Below, piece after piece: positions 10,182 to 24,203 of a stretch of 64,000 nucleotides of DNA. Source of the stretch: Auanema rhodensis (lineage: Eukaryota > Nematoda > Chromadorea > Rhabditida > Rhabditidae). The position numbers and the translations under genes are program-made. The notes beneath the pieces are model-generated. The model was not told the origin of the DNA. It saw only the letters and a list, made by a program, of their open reading frames with translations, and made no database searches. How positions within the stretch are numbered: the stretch's first letter is position 1; each line of letters opens with the position of its first letter. The stretch is from contig OZ059900.1 of the NCBI GenBank assembly GCA_964057225.1, forward strand, positions 16,817,638 to 16,881,637, written 5' to 3'.

Positions 10182-12233
10182 TTTACAGCGAAATTTCCAA
10201 AAACTGGTTTTCCAGCATAATAAAATATTTCTCATGGGAAATACTGTGTTTTTGTATTCTTCTAGTGTTCAGCATGTGAAATGCTTCATTTTAGTGTGTA
10301 ACACGCTGAAATTCGTTGCATTTGACGACTCATATGAACAAAAATCGATTTAATCAATATTAGCCATAAGGGGCGTGCCCTCAGAATATGCTAATTTCCT
10401 TAATTTTCTAACCCCTGTTTTTTTGTCGTGAAAGTGGAACTAGACGTTGTACAAACAATTTTGAGCTAGGTTTCATTGACATTGCATGAGTTTGAACACA
10501 TGAAATCGTAAGTCAAAACCTTGTTTACAGCGAAATTTCCAAAAACTGGTTTTCCAGCATAATAAAATATTTCTCATGGGAAATACTGTGTTTTTGTATT
10601 TTTCTAGTGTTCAGCATGTAAAATGCTTCATTTTAGTATGTAACACGCTGAAATTCGTTGCATTTGACGACTCATATGAACAAAAATCGATTTAATCAAT
10701 ATTAGCCATAAGGGGCGTGCCCTCAGAATATGCTAATTTCCTTAATTTTCTAACCCTTGTTTTTTTGTCGTGAAAGTGGAACTAGACGTTGTACAAACAA
10801 TTTTGAGCTAGGTTTCATTGACATTGCATGAGTTTGAACACATGAAATCGTAAGTCAAAACCTTGTTTACAGCGAAATTTCCACAAACTGGTTTTCCAGC
10901 ATAATAAAATATTTCTCATGGGAAATACTGTGTTTTTGTATTCTTCTAGTGTTCAGCATGTGAAATGCTTCATTTTAGTGTGTAACACGCTGAAATTCGT
11001 TGCATTTGACGACTCATATGAACAAAAATCGATTTAATCAATATTAGCCATAAGGGGCGTGCCCTCAGAATATGCTAATTTCCTTAATTTTCTAACCCCC
11101 GTTTTTTTGTCGTGAAAGTGGAACTAGACGTTGTACGAACAATTTTGAGCTAGGTTTCATTGACATTGCATGAGTTTGAACACATGAAATCGTAAGTCAA
11201 AACCTTGTTTACAGCGAAATTTCCAAAAACTGGTTTTCCAGCATGATAAAATATTTCTCATGGGAAATACTGTGTTTTTGTATTCTTCTAGTGTTCAGCA
11301 TGTGAAATGCTTCATTTTAGTGTGTAACACGCTGAAATTCGTTGCATTTGACGACTCATATGAACAAAAATCGATTTAATCAATATTAGCCATAAGGGGC
11401 GTGCCCTCAGAATATGCTAATTTCCTTAATTTTCTAACCCCTGTTTTTTTGTCGTGAAAGTGGAACTAGACGTTGTACAAACAATTTTGAGCTAGGTTTC
11501 ATTGACATTGCATGAGTTTGAACACATGAAATCGTAAGTCAAAACCTTGTTTACAGCGAAATTTCCAAAAACTGGTTTTCCAGCATAATAAAATATTTCT
11601 CATGGGAAATACTGTGTTTTTGTATTCTTCTAGTGTTCAGCATGTGAAATGCTTCATTTTAGTGTGTAACACGCTGAAATTCGTTGCATTTGACGACTCA
11701 TATGAACAAAAATCGATTTAATCAATATTAGCCATAAGGGGCGTGCCCTCAGAATATGCTAATTTCCTTAATTTTCTAACCCCTGTTTTTTTGTCGTGAA
11801 AGTGGAACTAGACGTTGTACAAACAATTTTGAGCTAGGTTTCATTGACATTGCATGAGTTTGAACACATGAAATCGTAAGTCAAAACCTTGTTTACAGCG
11901 AAATTTCCAAAAACTGGTTTTCCAGCATAATAAAATATTTCTCATGGGAAATACTGTGTTTTTGTATTTTTCTAGTGTTCAGCATGTAAAATGCTTCATT
12001 TTAGTATGTAACACGCTGAAATTCGTTGCATTTGACGACTCATATGAACAAAAATCGATTTAATCAATATTAGCCATAAGGGGCGTGCCCTCAGAATATG
12101 CTAATTTCCTTAATTTTCTAACCCTTGTTTTTTTGTCGTGAAAGTGGAACTAGACGTTGTACAAACAATTTTGAGCTAGGTTTCATTGACATTGCATGAG
12201 TTTGAACACATGAAATCGTAAGTCAAAACCTTG
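9498..12233 (+). repeat. Two tandem 4-mers (copy 1)
   Basis: Monomers 9498-10865 and 10866-12233 both run (C19, CCCCCG), (G38, C78/G97/G115, A272), (A38, C78/G97/G115, A272), (A38, T78, T234, A272). The 1,368-bp unit is the same base for base at every site I compared. The CCCCCG variant (C235) is confined to this 4-mer family. Confidence 0.82.
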
Positions 12234-12575
12234 TTTACAGCGAAATTTCCAAAAACTGGTTTTCCAGCATAATAAAATATTTCTCATGGGAAATACTGTG
12301 TTTTTGTATTCTTCTAGTGTTCAGCATGTGAAATGCTTCATTTTAGTGTGTAACACGCTGAAATTCGTTGCATTTGACGACTCATATGAACAAAAATCGA
12401 TTTAATCAATATTAGCCATAAGGGGCGTGCCCTCAGAATATGCTAATTTCCTTAATTTTCTAACCCTTGTTTTTTTGTCGTGAAAGTGGAACTAGACGTT
12501 GTACAAACAATTTTGAGCTAGGTTTCATTGACATTGCATGAGTTTGAACACATGAAATCGTAAGTCAAAACCTTG
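12234..12575 (+). repeat. Chimeric monomer present only in copy 1
   Basis: The left part carries C78, G97 and G115 like the monomer at 11550. The right part carries T234 and A272 like the monomer at 11892. No other full-length monomer in the window shows C78/G97/G115 together with T234. Copy 2 lacks it: 40953 is followed directly by 41295, the counterpart of 12576. It fits a one-monomer gain by out-of-register crossover between neighbouring monomers, with the exchange point between phases 115 and 234. Confidence 0.85.
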
Positions 12576-12917
12576 TTTACAGCGAAATTTCCAAAAACTG
12601 GTTTTCCAGCATGATAAAATATTTCTCATGGGAAATACTGTGTTTTTGTATTTTTCTAGTGTTCAGCATGTAAAATGCTTCATTTTAGTATGTAACACGC
12701 TGAAATTCGTTGCATTTGACGACTCATATGAACAAAAATCGATTTAATCAATATTAGCCATAAGGGGCGTGCCCTCAGAATATGCTAATTTCCTTAATTT
12801 TCTAACCCCTGTTTTTTTGTCGTGAAAGTGGAACTAGACGTTGTACGAACAATTTTGAGCTAGGTTTCATTGACATTGCATGAGTTTGAACACATGAAAT
12901 CGTAAGTCAAAACCTTG

Positions 12918-15900
12918 TTTACAGCGAAATTTCCAAAAACTGGTTTTCCAGCATAATAAAATATTTCTCATGGGAAATACTGTGTTTTTGTATTTTTCTA
13001 GTGTTCAGCATGTAAAATGCTTCATTTTAGTATGTAACACGCTGAAATTCGTTGCATTTGACGACTCATATGAACAAAAATCGATTTAATCAATATTAGC
13101 CATAAGGGGCGTGCCCTCAGAATATGCTAATTTCCTTAATTTTCTAACCCCTGTTTTTTTGTCGTGAAAGTGGAACTAGACGTTGTACGAACAATTTTGA
13201 GCTAGGTTTCATTGACATTGCATGAGTTTGAACACATGAAATCGTAAGTCAAAACCTTGTTTACAGCGAAATTTCCAAAAACTGGTTTTCCAGCATAATA
13301 AAATATTTCTCATGGGAAATACTGTGTTTTTGTATTTTTCTAGTGTTCAGCATGTAAAATGCTTCATTTTAGTATGTAACACGCTGAAATTCGTTGCATT
13401 TGACGACTCATATGAACAAAAATCGATTTAATCAATATTAGCCATAAGGGGCGTGCCCTCAGAATATGCTAATTTCCTTAATTTTCTAACCCCTGTTTTT
13501 TTGTCGTGAAAGTGGAACTAGACGTTGTACGAACAATTTTGAGCTAGGTTTCATTGACATTGCATGAGTTTGAACACATGAAATCGTAAGTCAAAACCTT
13601 GTTTACAGCGAAATTTCCAAAAACTGGTTTTCCAGCATAATAAAATATTTCTCATGGGGAATACTGTGTTTTTGTATTTTTCTAGTGTTCAGCATGTAAA
13701 ATGCTTCATTTTAGTATGTAACACGCTGAAATTCGTTGCATTTGACGACTCATATGAACAAAAATCGATTTAATCAATATTAGCCATGAGGGGCGTGCCC
13801 TCAGAATATGCTAATTTCCTTAATTTTCTAACCCCTGTTTTTTTGTCGTGAAAGTGGAACTAGACGTTGTACGAACAATTTTGAGCTAGGTTTCATTGAC
13901 ATTGCATGAGTTTGAACACATGAAATCGTAAGTCAAAACCTTGTTTACAGCGAAATTTCCAAAAACTGGTTTTCCAGCATAATAAAATATTTCTCATGGG
14001 AAATACTGTGTTTTTGTATTTTTCTAGTGTTCAGCATGTAAAATGCTTCATTTTAGTTTGTAACACGCTGAAATTCGTTGCATTTGACGACTCATATGAA
14101 CAAAAATCGATTTAATCAATATTAGCCATAAGGGGCGTGCCCTCAGAATATGCTAATTTCCTTAATTTTCTAACCCCTGTTTTTTTGTCGTGAAAGTGGA
14201 ACTAGACGTTGTACGAACAATTTTGAGCTAGGTTTCATTGACATTGCATGAGTTTGAACACATGAAATCGTAAGTCAAAACCTTGTTTACAGCGAAATTT
14301 CCAAAAACTGGTTTTCCAGCATAATAAAATATTTCTCATGGGGAATACTGTGTTTTTGTATTTTTCTAGTGTTCAGCATGTAAAATGCTTCATTTTAGTA
14401 TGTAACACGCTGAAATTCGTTGCATTTGACGACTCATATGAACAAAAATCGATTTAATCAATATTAGCCATGAGGGGCGTGCCCTCAGAATATGCTAATT
14501 TCCTTAATTTTCTAACCCCTGTTTTTTTGTCGTGAAAGTGGAACTAGACGTTGTACGAACAATTTTGAGCTAGGTTTCATTGACATTGCATGAGTTTGAA
14601 CACATGAAATCGTAAGTCAAAACCTTGTTTACAGCGAAATTTCCAAAAACTGGTTTTCCAGCATAATAAAATATTTCTCATGGGAAACACTGTGTTTTTG
14701 TATTTTTCTAGTGTTCAGCATGTAAAATGCTTCATTTTAGTTTGTAACACGCTGAAATTCGTTGCATTTGACGACTCATATGAACAAAAATCGATTTAAT
14801 CAATATTAGCCATAAGGGGCGTGCCCTCAGAATATGCTAATTTCCTTAATTTTCTAACCCCTGTTTTTTTGTCGTGAAAGTGGAACTAGACGTTGTACGA
14901 ACAATTTTGAGCTAGGTTTCATTGACATTGCATGAGTTTGAACACATGAAATCGTAAGTCAAAACCTTGTTTACAGCGAAATTTCCAAAAACTGGTTTTC
15001 CAGCATAATAAAATATTTCTCATGGGAAATACTGTGTTTTTGTATTTTTCTAGTGTTCAGCATGTAAAATGCTTCATTTTAGTATGTAACACGCTGAAAT
15101 TCGTTGCATTTGACGACTCATATGAACAAAAATCGATTTAATCAATATTAGCCATAAGGGGCGTGCCCTCAGAATATGCTAATTTCCTTAATTTTCTAAC
15201 CCCTGTTTTTTTGTTGTGAAAGTGGAACTAGACGTTGTACGAACAATTTTGAGCTAGGTTTCATTGACATTGCATGAGTTTGAACACATGAAATCGTAAG
15301 TCAAAACCTTGTTTACAGCGAAATTTCCAAAAACTGGTTTTCCAGCATAATAAAATATTTCTCATGGGAAATACTGTGTTTTTGTATTTTTCTAGTGTTC
15401 AGCATGTAAAATGCTTCATTTTAGTATGTAACACGCTGAAATTCGTTGCATTTGACGACTCATATGAACAAAAATCGATTTAATCAATATTAGCCATAAG
15501 GGGCGTGCCCTCAGAATATGCTAATTTCCTTAATTTTCTAACCCCTGTTTTTTTGTCGTGAAAGTGGAACTAGACGTTGTACGAACAATTTTGAGCTAGG
15601 TTTCATTGACATTGCATGAGTTTGAACACATGCAATCGTAAGTCAAAACTTTGTTTACAGCGAAATTTTCAAAAACTGGTTTTCCAGCATAATAAAATAT
15701 TTCTCATGGGAAATACTGTGTTTTTGTATTTTTCTAGTGTTCAGCATGTAAAATGCTTCATTTTAGTATGTAACACGCTGAAATTCGTTGCATTTGACGA
15801 CTCATATGAACAAAAATCGATTTAATCAATATTAGCCATGAGGGGCGTGCCCTCAGAATATGCTAATTTCCTTAATTTTCTAACCCCTGTTTTTTTGTCG

Positions 15901-18900
15901 TGAAAGTGGAACTAGACGTTGTACGAACAATTTTGAGCTAGGTTTCATTGACATTGCATGAGTTTGAACACATGAAATCGTAAGTCAAAACCTTGTTTAC
16001 AGCGAAATTTCCAAAAACTGGTTTTCCAGCATAATAAAATATTTCTCATGGGAAACACTGTGTTTTTGTATTTTTCTAGTGTTCAGCATGTAAAATGCTT
16101 CATTTTAGTTTGTAACACGCTGAAATTCGTTGCATTTGACGACTCATATGAACAAAAATCGATTTAATCAATATTAGCCATAAGGGGCGTGCCCTCAGAA
16201 TATGCTAATTTCCTTAATTTTCTAACCCCTGTTTTTTTGTCGTGAAAGTGGAACTAGACGTTGTACGAACAATTTTGAGCTAGGTTTCATTGACATTGCA
16301 TGAGTTTGAACACATGAAATCGTAAGTCAAAACCTTGTTTACAGCGAAATTTCCAAAAACTGGTTTTCCAGCATAATAAAATATTTCTCATTTGAAATAC
16401 TGTGTTTTTGTATTTTTCTAGTGTTCAGCATGTAAAATGCTTCATTTTAGTATGTAACACGCTGAAATTCGTTGCATTTGACGACTCATATGAACAAAAA
16501 TCGATTTAATCAATATTAGCCATAAGGGGCGTGCCCTCAGAATATGCTAATTTCCTTAATTTTCTAACCCCTGTTTTTTTGTCGTGAAAGTGGAACTAGA
16601 CGTTGTACGAACAATTTTGAGCTAGGTTTCATTGACATTGCATGAGTTTGAACACATGAAATCGTAAGTCAAAACCTTGTTTACAGCGAAATTTCCAAAA
16701 ACTGGTTTTCCAGCATAATAAAATATTTCTCATGGGAAATACTGTGTTTTTGTATTTTTCTAGTGTTCAGCATGTAAAATGCTTCATTTTAGTATGTAAC
16801 ACGCTGAAATTCGTTGCATTTGACGACTCATATGAACAAAAATCGATTTAATCAATATTAGCCATAAGGGGCGTGCCCTCAGAATATGCTAATTTCCTTA
16901 ATTTTCTAACCCCTGTTTTTTTGTCGTGAAAGTGGAACTAGACGTTGTACGAACATTTTTGAGCTAGGTTTCATTGACATTGCATGAGTTTGAACACATG
17001 AAATCGTAAGTCAAAACCTTGTTTACAGCGAAATTTCCAAAAACTGGTTTTCCAGCATAATAAAATATTTCTCATGGGGAATACTGTGTTTTTGTATTTT
17101 TCTAGTGTTCAGCATGTAAAATGCTTCATTTTAGTTTGTAACACGCTGAAATTCGTTGCATTTGACGACTCATATGAACAAAAATCGATTTAATCAATAT
17201 TAGCCATAAGGGGCGTGCCCTCAGAATATGCTAATTTCCTTAATTTTCTAACCCCTGTTTTTTTGTCGTGAAAGTGGAACTAGACGTTGTACGAACAATT
17301 TTGAGCTAGGTTTCATTGACATTGCATGAGTTTGAACACATGAAATCGTAAGTCAAAACCTTGTTTACAGCGAAATTTCCAAAAACTGGTTTTCCAGCAT
17401 AATAAAATATTTCTCATTTGAAATACTGTGTTTTTGTATTTTTCTAGTGTTCAGCATGTAAAATGCTTCATTTTAGTATGTAACACGCTGAAATTCGTTG
17501 CATTTGACGACTCATATGAACAAAAATCGATTTAATCAATATTAGCCATAAGGGGCGTGCCCTCAGAATATGCTAATTTCCTTAATTTTCTAACCCCTGT
17601 TTTTTTGTCGTGAAAGTGGAACTAGACGTTGTACGAACAATTTTGAGCTAGGTTTCATTGACATTGCATGAGTTTGAACACATGAAATCGTAAGTCAAAA
17701 CCTTGTTTACAGCGAAATTTCCAAAAACTGGTTTTCCAGCATAATAAAATATTTCTCATGGGAAATACTGTGTTTTTGTATTTTTCTAGTGTTCAGCATG
17801 TAAAATGCTTCATTTTAGTATGTAACACGCTGAAATTCGTTGCATTTGACGACTCATATGAACAAAAATCGATTTAATCAATATTAGCCATAAGGGGCGT
17901 GCCCTCAGAATATGCTAATTTCCTTAATTTTCTAACCCCTGTTTTTTTGTCGTGAAAGTGGAACTAGACGTTGTACGAACAATTTTGAGCTAGGTTTCAT
18001 TGACATTGCATGAGTTTGAACACATGAAATCGTAAGTCAAAACCTTGTTTACAGCGAAATTTCCAAAAACTGGTTTTCCAGCATAATAAAATATTTCTCA
18101 TGGGAAATACTGTGTTTTTGTATTTTTCTAGTGTTCAGCATGTAAAATGCTTCATTTTAGTATGTAACACGCTGAAATTCGTTGCATTTGACGACTCATA
18201 TGAACAAAAATCGATTTAATCAATATTAGCCATAAGGGGCGTGCCCTCAGAATATGCTAATTTCCTTAATTTTCTAACCCCTGTTTTTTTGTCGTGAAAG
18301 TGGAACTAGACGTTGTACGAACAATTTTGAGCTAGGTTTCATTGACATTGCATGAGTTTGAACACATGAAATCGTAAGTCAAAACCTTGTTTACAGCGAA
18401 ATTTCCAAAAACTGGTTTTCCAGCATAATAAAATATTTCTCATGGGGAATACTGTGTTTTTGTATTTTTCTAGTGTTCAGCATGTAAAATGCTTCATTTT
18501 AGTATGTAACACGCTGAAATTCGTTGCATTTGACGACTCATATGAACAAAAATCGATTTAATCAATATTAGCCATAAGGGGCGTGCCCTCAGAATATGCT
18601 AATTTCCTTAATTTTCTAACCCCTGTTTTTTTGTCGTGAAAGTGGAACTAGACGTTGTACGAACAATTTTGAGCTAGGTTTCATTGACATTGCATGAGTT
18701 TGAACACATGAAATCGTAAGTCAAAACCTTGTTTACAGCGAAATTTCCAAAAACTGGTTTTCCAGCATAATAAAATATTTCTCATGGGAAATACTGTGTT
18801 TTTGTATTTTTCTAGTGTTCAGCATGTAAAATGCTTCATTTTAGTATGTAACACGCTGAAATTCGTTGCATTTGACGACTCATATGAACAAAAATCGATT

Positions 18901-21125
18901 TAATCAATATTAGCCATGAGGGGCGTGCCCTCAGAATATGCTAATTTCCTTAATTTTCTAACCCCTGTTTTTTTGTCGTGAAAGTGGAACTAGACGTTGT
19001 ACGAACAATTTTGAGCTAGGTTTCATTGACATTGCATGAGTTTGAACACATGAAATCGTAAGTCAAAACCTTGTTTACAGCGAAATTTCCAAAAACTGGT
19101 TTTCCAGCATAATAAAATATTTCTCATGGGAAACACTGTGTTTTTGTATTTTTCTAGTGTTCAGCATGTAAAATGCTTCATTTTAGTTTGTAACACGCTG
19201 AAATTCGTTGCATTTGACGACTCATATGAACAAAAATCGATTTAATCAATATTAGCCATAACGGGCGTGCCCTCAGAATATGCTAATTTCCTTAATTTTC
19301 TAACCCCTGTTTTTTTGTCGTGAAAGTGGAACTAGACGTTGTACGAACAATTTTGAGCTAGGTTTCATTGACATTGCATGAGTTTGAACACATGAAATCG
19401 TAAGTCAAAACCTTGTTTACAGCGAAATTTCCAAAAACTGGTTTTCCAGCATAATAAAATATTTCTCATTTGAAATACTGTGTTTTTGTATTTTTCTAGT
19501 GTTCAGCATGTAAAATGCTTCATTTTAGTATGTAACACGCTGAAATTCGTTGCATTTGACGACTCATATGAACAAAAATCGATTTAATCAATATTAGCCA
19601 TAAGGGGCGTGCCCTCAGAATATGCTAATTTCCTTAATTTTCTAACCCCTGTTTTTTTGTCGTGAAAGTGGAACTAGACGTTGTACGAACAATTTTGAGC
19701 TAGGTTTCATTGACATTGCATGAGTTTGAACACATGAAATCGTAAGTCAAAACCTTGTTTACAGCGAAATTTCCAAAAACTGGTTTTCCAGCATAATAAA
19801 ATATTTCTCATGGGAAATACTGTGTTTTTGTATTTTTCTAGTGTTCAGCATGTAAAATGCTTCATTTTAGTATGTAACACGCTGAAATTCGTTGCATTTG
19901 ACGACTCATATGAACAAAAATCGATTTAATCAATATTAGCCATAAGGGGCGTGCCCTCAGAATATGCTAATTTCCTTAATTTTCTAACCCCTGTTTTTTT
20001 GTCGTGAAAGTGGAACTAGACGTTGTACGAACAATTTTGAGCTAGGTTTCATTGACATTGCATGAGTTTGAACACATGAAATCGTAAGTCAAAACCTTGT
20101 TTACAGCGAAATTTCCAAAAACTGGTTTTCCAGCATAATAAAATATTTCTCATGGGGAATACTGTGTTTTTGTATTTTTCTAGTGTTCAGCATGTAAAAT
20201 GCTTCATTTTAGTTTGTAACACGCTGAAATTCGTTGCATTTGACGACTCATATGAACAAAAATCGATTTAATCAATATTAGCCATAAGGGGCGTGCCCTC
20301 AGAATATGCTAATTTCCTTAATTTTCTAACACCTGTTTTTTTGTCGTGAAAGTGGAACTAGACGTTGTACGAACAATTTTGAGCTAGGTTTCATTGACAT
20401 TGCATGAGTTTGAACACATGAAATCGTAAGTCAAAACCTTGTTTACAGCGAACTTTCCAAAAACTGGTTTTCCAGCATAATAAAATATTTCTCATTTGAA
20501 ATACTGTGTTTTTGTATTTTTCTAGTGTTCAGCATGTAAAATGCTTCATTTTAGTATGTAACACGCTGAAATTCGTTGCATTTGACGACTCATATGAACA
20601 AAAATCGATTTAATCAATATTAGCCATAAGGGGCGTGCCCTCAGAATATGCTAATTTCCTTAATTTTCTAACCCCTGTTTTTTTGTCGTGAAAGTGGAAC
20701 TAGACGTTGTACGAACAATTTTGACCTAGGTTTCATTGACATTGCATGAGTTTGAACACATGAAATCGTAAGTCAAAACCTTGTTTACAGCGAAATTTCC
20801 AAAAACTGGTTTTCCAGCATAATAAAATATTTCTCATGGGAAATACTGTGTTTTTGTATTTTTCTAGTGTTCAGCATGTAAAATGCTTCATTTTAGTATG
20901 TAACACGCTGAAATTCGTTGCATTTGACGACTCATATGAACAAAAATCGATTTAATCAATATTAGCCATAAGGGGCGTACCCCCAGAATATGCTAATTTC
21001 CTTAATTTTCTAACCCCTGTTTTTTTGTCGTGAAAGTGGAACTAGACGTTGTACGAACAATTTTGAGCTAGGTTTCATTGACATTGCATGAGTTTGAACA
21101 CATGAAATCGTAAGTCAAAACCTTG
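12918..21125 (+). repeat. Class B monomer domain of HOR copy 1 (24 monomers)
   Basis: Across these 8,208 bp every monomer is C17 A19 A38 T78 A97 C234 G272, so all class A variants are absent. Variation moves to other phases: CATGGGGAAT (G58) or CATTTGAAAT (TT at 55-56), GGGAAACACTG, TTTGTAAC at phase 115 (T), GCCATGAGG (G187) and single-monomer marks. The sharp change in the set of variable sites at both borders shows that this block has homogenised separately from the class A monomers around it. Class A resumes at 21126-21468 with T234 and then G17. Confidence 0.85.
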
Positions 21126-21467
21126 TTTACAGCGAAATTTCCAAAAACTGGTTTTCCAGCATAATAAAATATTTCTCATGGGAAATACTGTGTTTTTGTA
21201 TTTTTCTAGTGTTCAGCATGTAAAATGCTTCATTTTAGTATGTAACACGCTGAAATTCGTTGCATTTGACGACTCATATGAACAAAAATCGATTTAATCA
21301 ATATTAGCCATAAGGGGCGTGCCCTCAGAATATGCTAATTTCCTTAATTTTCTAACCCTTGTTTTTTTGTTGTGAAAGTGGAACTAGACGTTGTACGAAC
21401 AATTTTGAGCTAGGTTTCATTGACATTGCATGAGTTTGAACACATGAAATCGTAAGTCAAAACCTTG
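15312..21467 (+). repeat. Two diverged tandem 9-mers in class B (copy 1)
   Basis: Monomers at 15312-18389 and 18390-21467 (3,078 bp each) share an order: plain, G187, CACTG+T115, TT55-56, plain, G58+T115, TT55-56, plain, plain. The copies have since gained private marks: G58 at 18390, GCCATAACGGG at 19074, AACACCTG at 20100, GAACTTTCC and GACCTAGG at 20442, GCGTACCCCC at 20784, and T234 with TTGTTGTG at 21126. Divergence between the two 9-mers exceeds that between the 30-kb HOR copies, so the 9-mer duplication is older. Confidence 0.75.
18390..20099 (+). repeat. Five class B monomers absent from copy 2
   Basis: These are the first five monomers of the second 9-mer. In copy 2 the counterpart of 18048 (46767) is followed at once by the first of seven copies of the monomer type found here at 20100. 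The five include the private GCCATAACGGG monomer (19074). Flanking monomers are near identical, so loss by unequal exchange is simple to envisage. Confidence 0.82.
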
Positions 21468-24203
21468 TTTACAGCGAAATTTCGAAAAACTGGTTTTCCA
21501 GCATAATAAAATATTTCTCATGGGAAATACTGTGTTTTTGTATTCTTCTAGTGTTCAGCATGTGAAATGCTTCATTTTAGTGTGTAACACGCTGAAATTC
21601 GTTGCATTTGACGACTCATATGAACAAAAATCGATTTAATCAATATTAGCCATAAGGGGCGTGCCCTCAGAATATGCTAATTTCCTTAATTTTCTAACCC
21701 CTGTTTTTTTGTCGTGAAAGTGGAACTAGACGTTGTACGAACAATTTTGAGCTAGGTTTCATTGACATTGCATGAGTTTGAACACATGAAATCGTAAGTC
21801 AAAACCTTGTTTACAGCGAAATTTCCAAAAACTGGTTTTCCAGCATAATAAAATATTTCTCATGGGAAATACTGTGTTTTTGTATTTTTCTAGTGTTCAG
21901 CATGTAAAATGCTTCATTTTAGTATGTAACACGCTGAAATTCGTTGCATTTGACGACTCATATGAACAAAAATCGATTTAATCAATATTAGCCATAAGGG
22001 GCGTGCCCTCAGAATATGCTAATTTCCTTAATTTTCTAACCCTTGTTTTTTTGTCGTGAAAGTGGAACTAGACGTTGTACAAACAATTTTGAGCTAGGTT
22101 TCATTGACATTGCATGAGTTTGAACACATGAAATCGTAAGTCAAAACCTTGTTTACAGCGAAATTTCCAAAAACTGGTTTTCCAGCATGATAAAATATTT
22201 CTCATGGGAAATACTGTGTTTTTGTATTTTTCTAGTGTTCAGCATGTAAAATGCTTCATTTTAGTATGTAACACGCTGAAATTCGTTGCATTTGACGACT
22301 CATATGAACAAAAATCGATTTAATCAATATTAGCCATAAGGGGCGTGCCCTCAGAATATGCTAATTTCCTTAATTTTCTAACCCCTGTTTTTTTGTCGTG
22401 AAAGTGGAACTAGACGTTGTACGAACAATTTTGAGCTAGGTTTCATTGACATTGCATGAGTTTGAACACATGAAATCGTAAGTCAAAACCTTGTTTACAG
22501 CGAAATTTCCAAAAACTGGTTTTCCAGCATAATAAAATATTTCTCATGGGAAATACTGTGTTTTTGTATTCTTCTAGTGTTCAGCATGTGAAATGCTTCA
22601 TTTTAGTGTGTAACACGCTGAAATTCGTTGCATTTGACGACTCATATGAACAAAAATCGATTTAATCAATATTAGCCATAAGGGGCGTGCCCTCAGAATA
22701 TGCTAATTTCCTTAATTTTCTAACCCCTGTTTTTTTGTCGTGAAAGTGGAACTAGACGTTGTACGAACAATTTTGACCTAGGTTTCATTGACATTGCATG
22801 AGTTTGAACACATGAAATCGTAAGTCAAAACCTTGTTTACAGCGAAATTTCCAAAAACTGGTTTTCCAGCATAATAAAATATTTCTCATGGGAAATACTG
22901 TGTTTTTGTATTTTTCTAGTGTTCAGCATGTAAAATGCTTCATTTTAGTATGTAACACGCTGAAATTCGTTGCATTTGACGACTCATATGAACAAAAATC
23001 GATTTAATCAATATTAGCCATAAGGGGCGTGCCCTCAGAATATGCTAATTTCCTTAATTTTCTAACCCTTGTTTTTTTGTCGTGAAAGTGGAACTAGACG
23101 TTGTACAAACAATTTTGAGCTAGGTTTCATTGACATTGCATGAGTTTGAACACATGAAATCGTAAGTCAAAACCTTGTTTACAGCGAAATTTCCAAAAAC
23201 TGGTTTTCCAGCATGATAAAATATTTCTCATGGGAAATACTGTGTTTTTGTATTTTTCTAGTGTTCAGCATGTAAAATGCTTCATTTTAGTATGTAACAC
23301 GCTGAAATTCGTTGCATTTGACGACTCATATGAACAAAAATCGATTTAATCAATATTAGCCATAAGGGGCGTGCCCTCAGAATATGCTAATTTCCTTAAT
23401 TTTCTAACCCCTGTTTTTTTGTCGTGAAAGTGGAACTAGACGTTGTACGAACAATTTTGAGCTAGGTTTCATTGACATTGCATGAGTTTGAACACATGAA
23501 ATCGTAAGTCAAAACCTTGTTTACAGCGAAATTTCCACAAACTGGTTTTCCAGCATAATAAAATATTTCTCATGGGAAATACTGTGTTTTTGTATTCTTC
23601 TAGTGTTCAGCATGTAAAATGCTTCATTTTAGTATGTAACACGCTGAAATTCGTTGCATTTGACGACTCATATGAACAAAAATCGATTTAATCAATATTA
23701 GCCATAAGGGGCGTGCCCTCAGAATATGCTAATTTCCTTAATTTTCTAACCCCTGTTTTTTTGTCGTGAAAGTGGAACTAGACGTTGTACGAACAATTTT
23801 GAGCTAGGTTTCATTGACCTTGCATGAGTTTGAACACATGAAATCGTAAGTCAAAACCTTGTTTACAGCGAAATTTCCAAAAACTGGTTTTCCAGCATAA
23901 TAAAATATTTCTCATGGGAAATACTGTGTTTTTGTATTTTTCTAGTGTTCAGCATGTAAAATGCTTCATTTTAGTATGTAACACGCTGAAATTCGTTGCA
24001 TTTGACGACTCATATGAACAAAAATCGATTTAATCAATATTAGCCATAAGGGGCGTGCCCTCAGAATATGCTAATTTCCTTAATTTTCTAACCCTTGTTT
24101 TTTTGTCGTGAAAGTGGAACTAGACGTTGTACGAACAATTTTGAGCTAGGTTTCATTGACATTGCATGAGTTTGAACACATGAAATCGTAAGTCAAAACC
24201 TTG

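Noticed and set aside
15616-15825. 69-aa open reading frame as a gene (also at 44335-44544)
   Set aside because: It lies wholly in satellite monomers, exists only because one stop codon is mutated, resembles no family I know, and has no context of a gene. In all other monomers the frame is closed.
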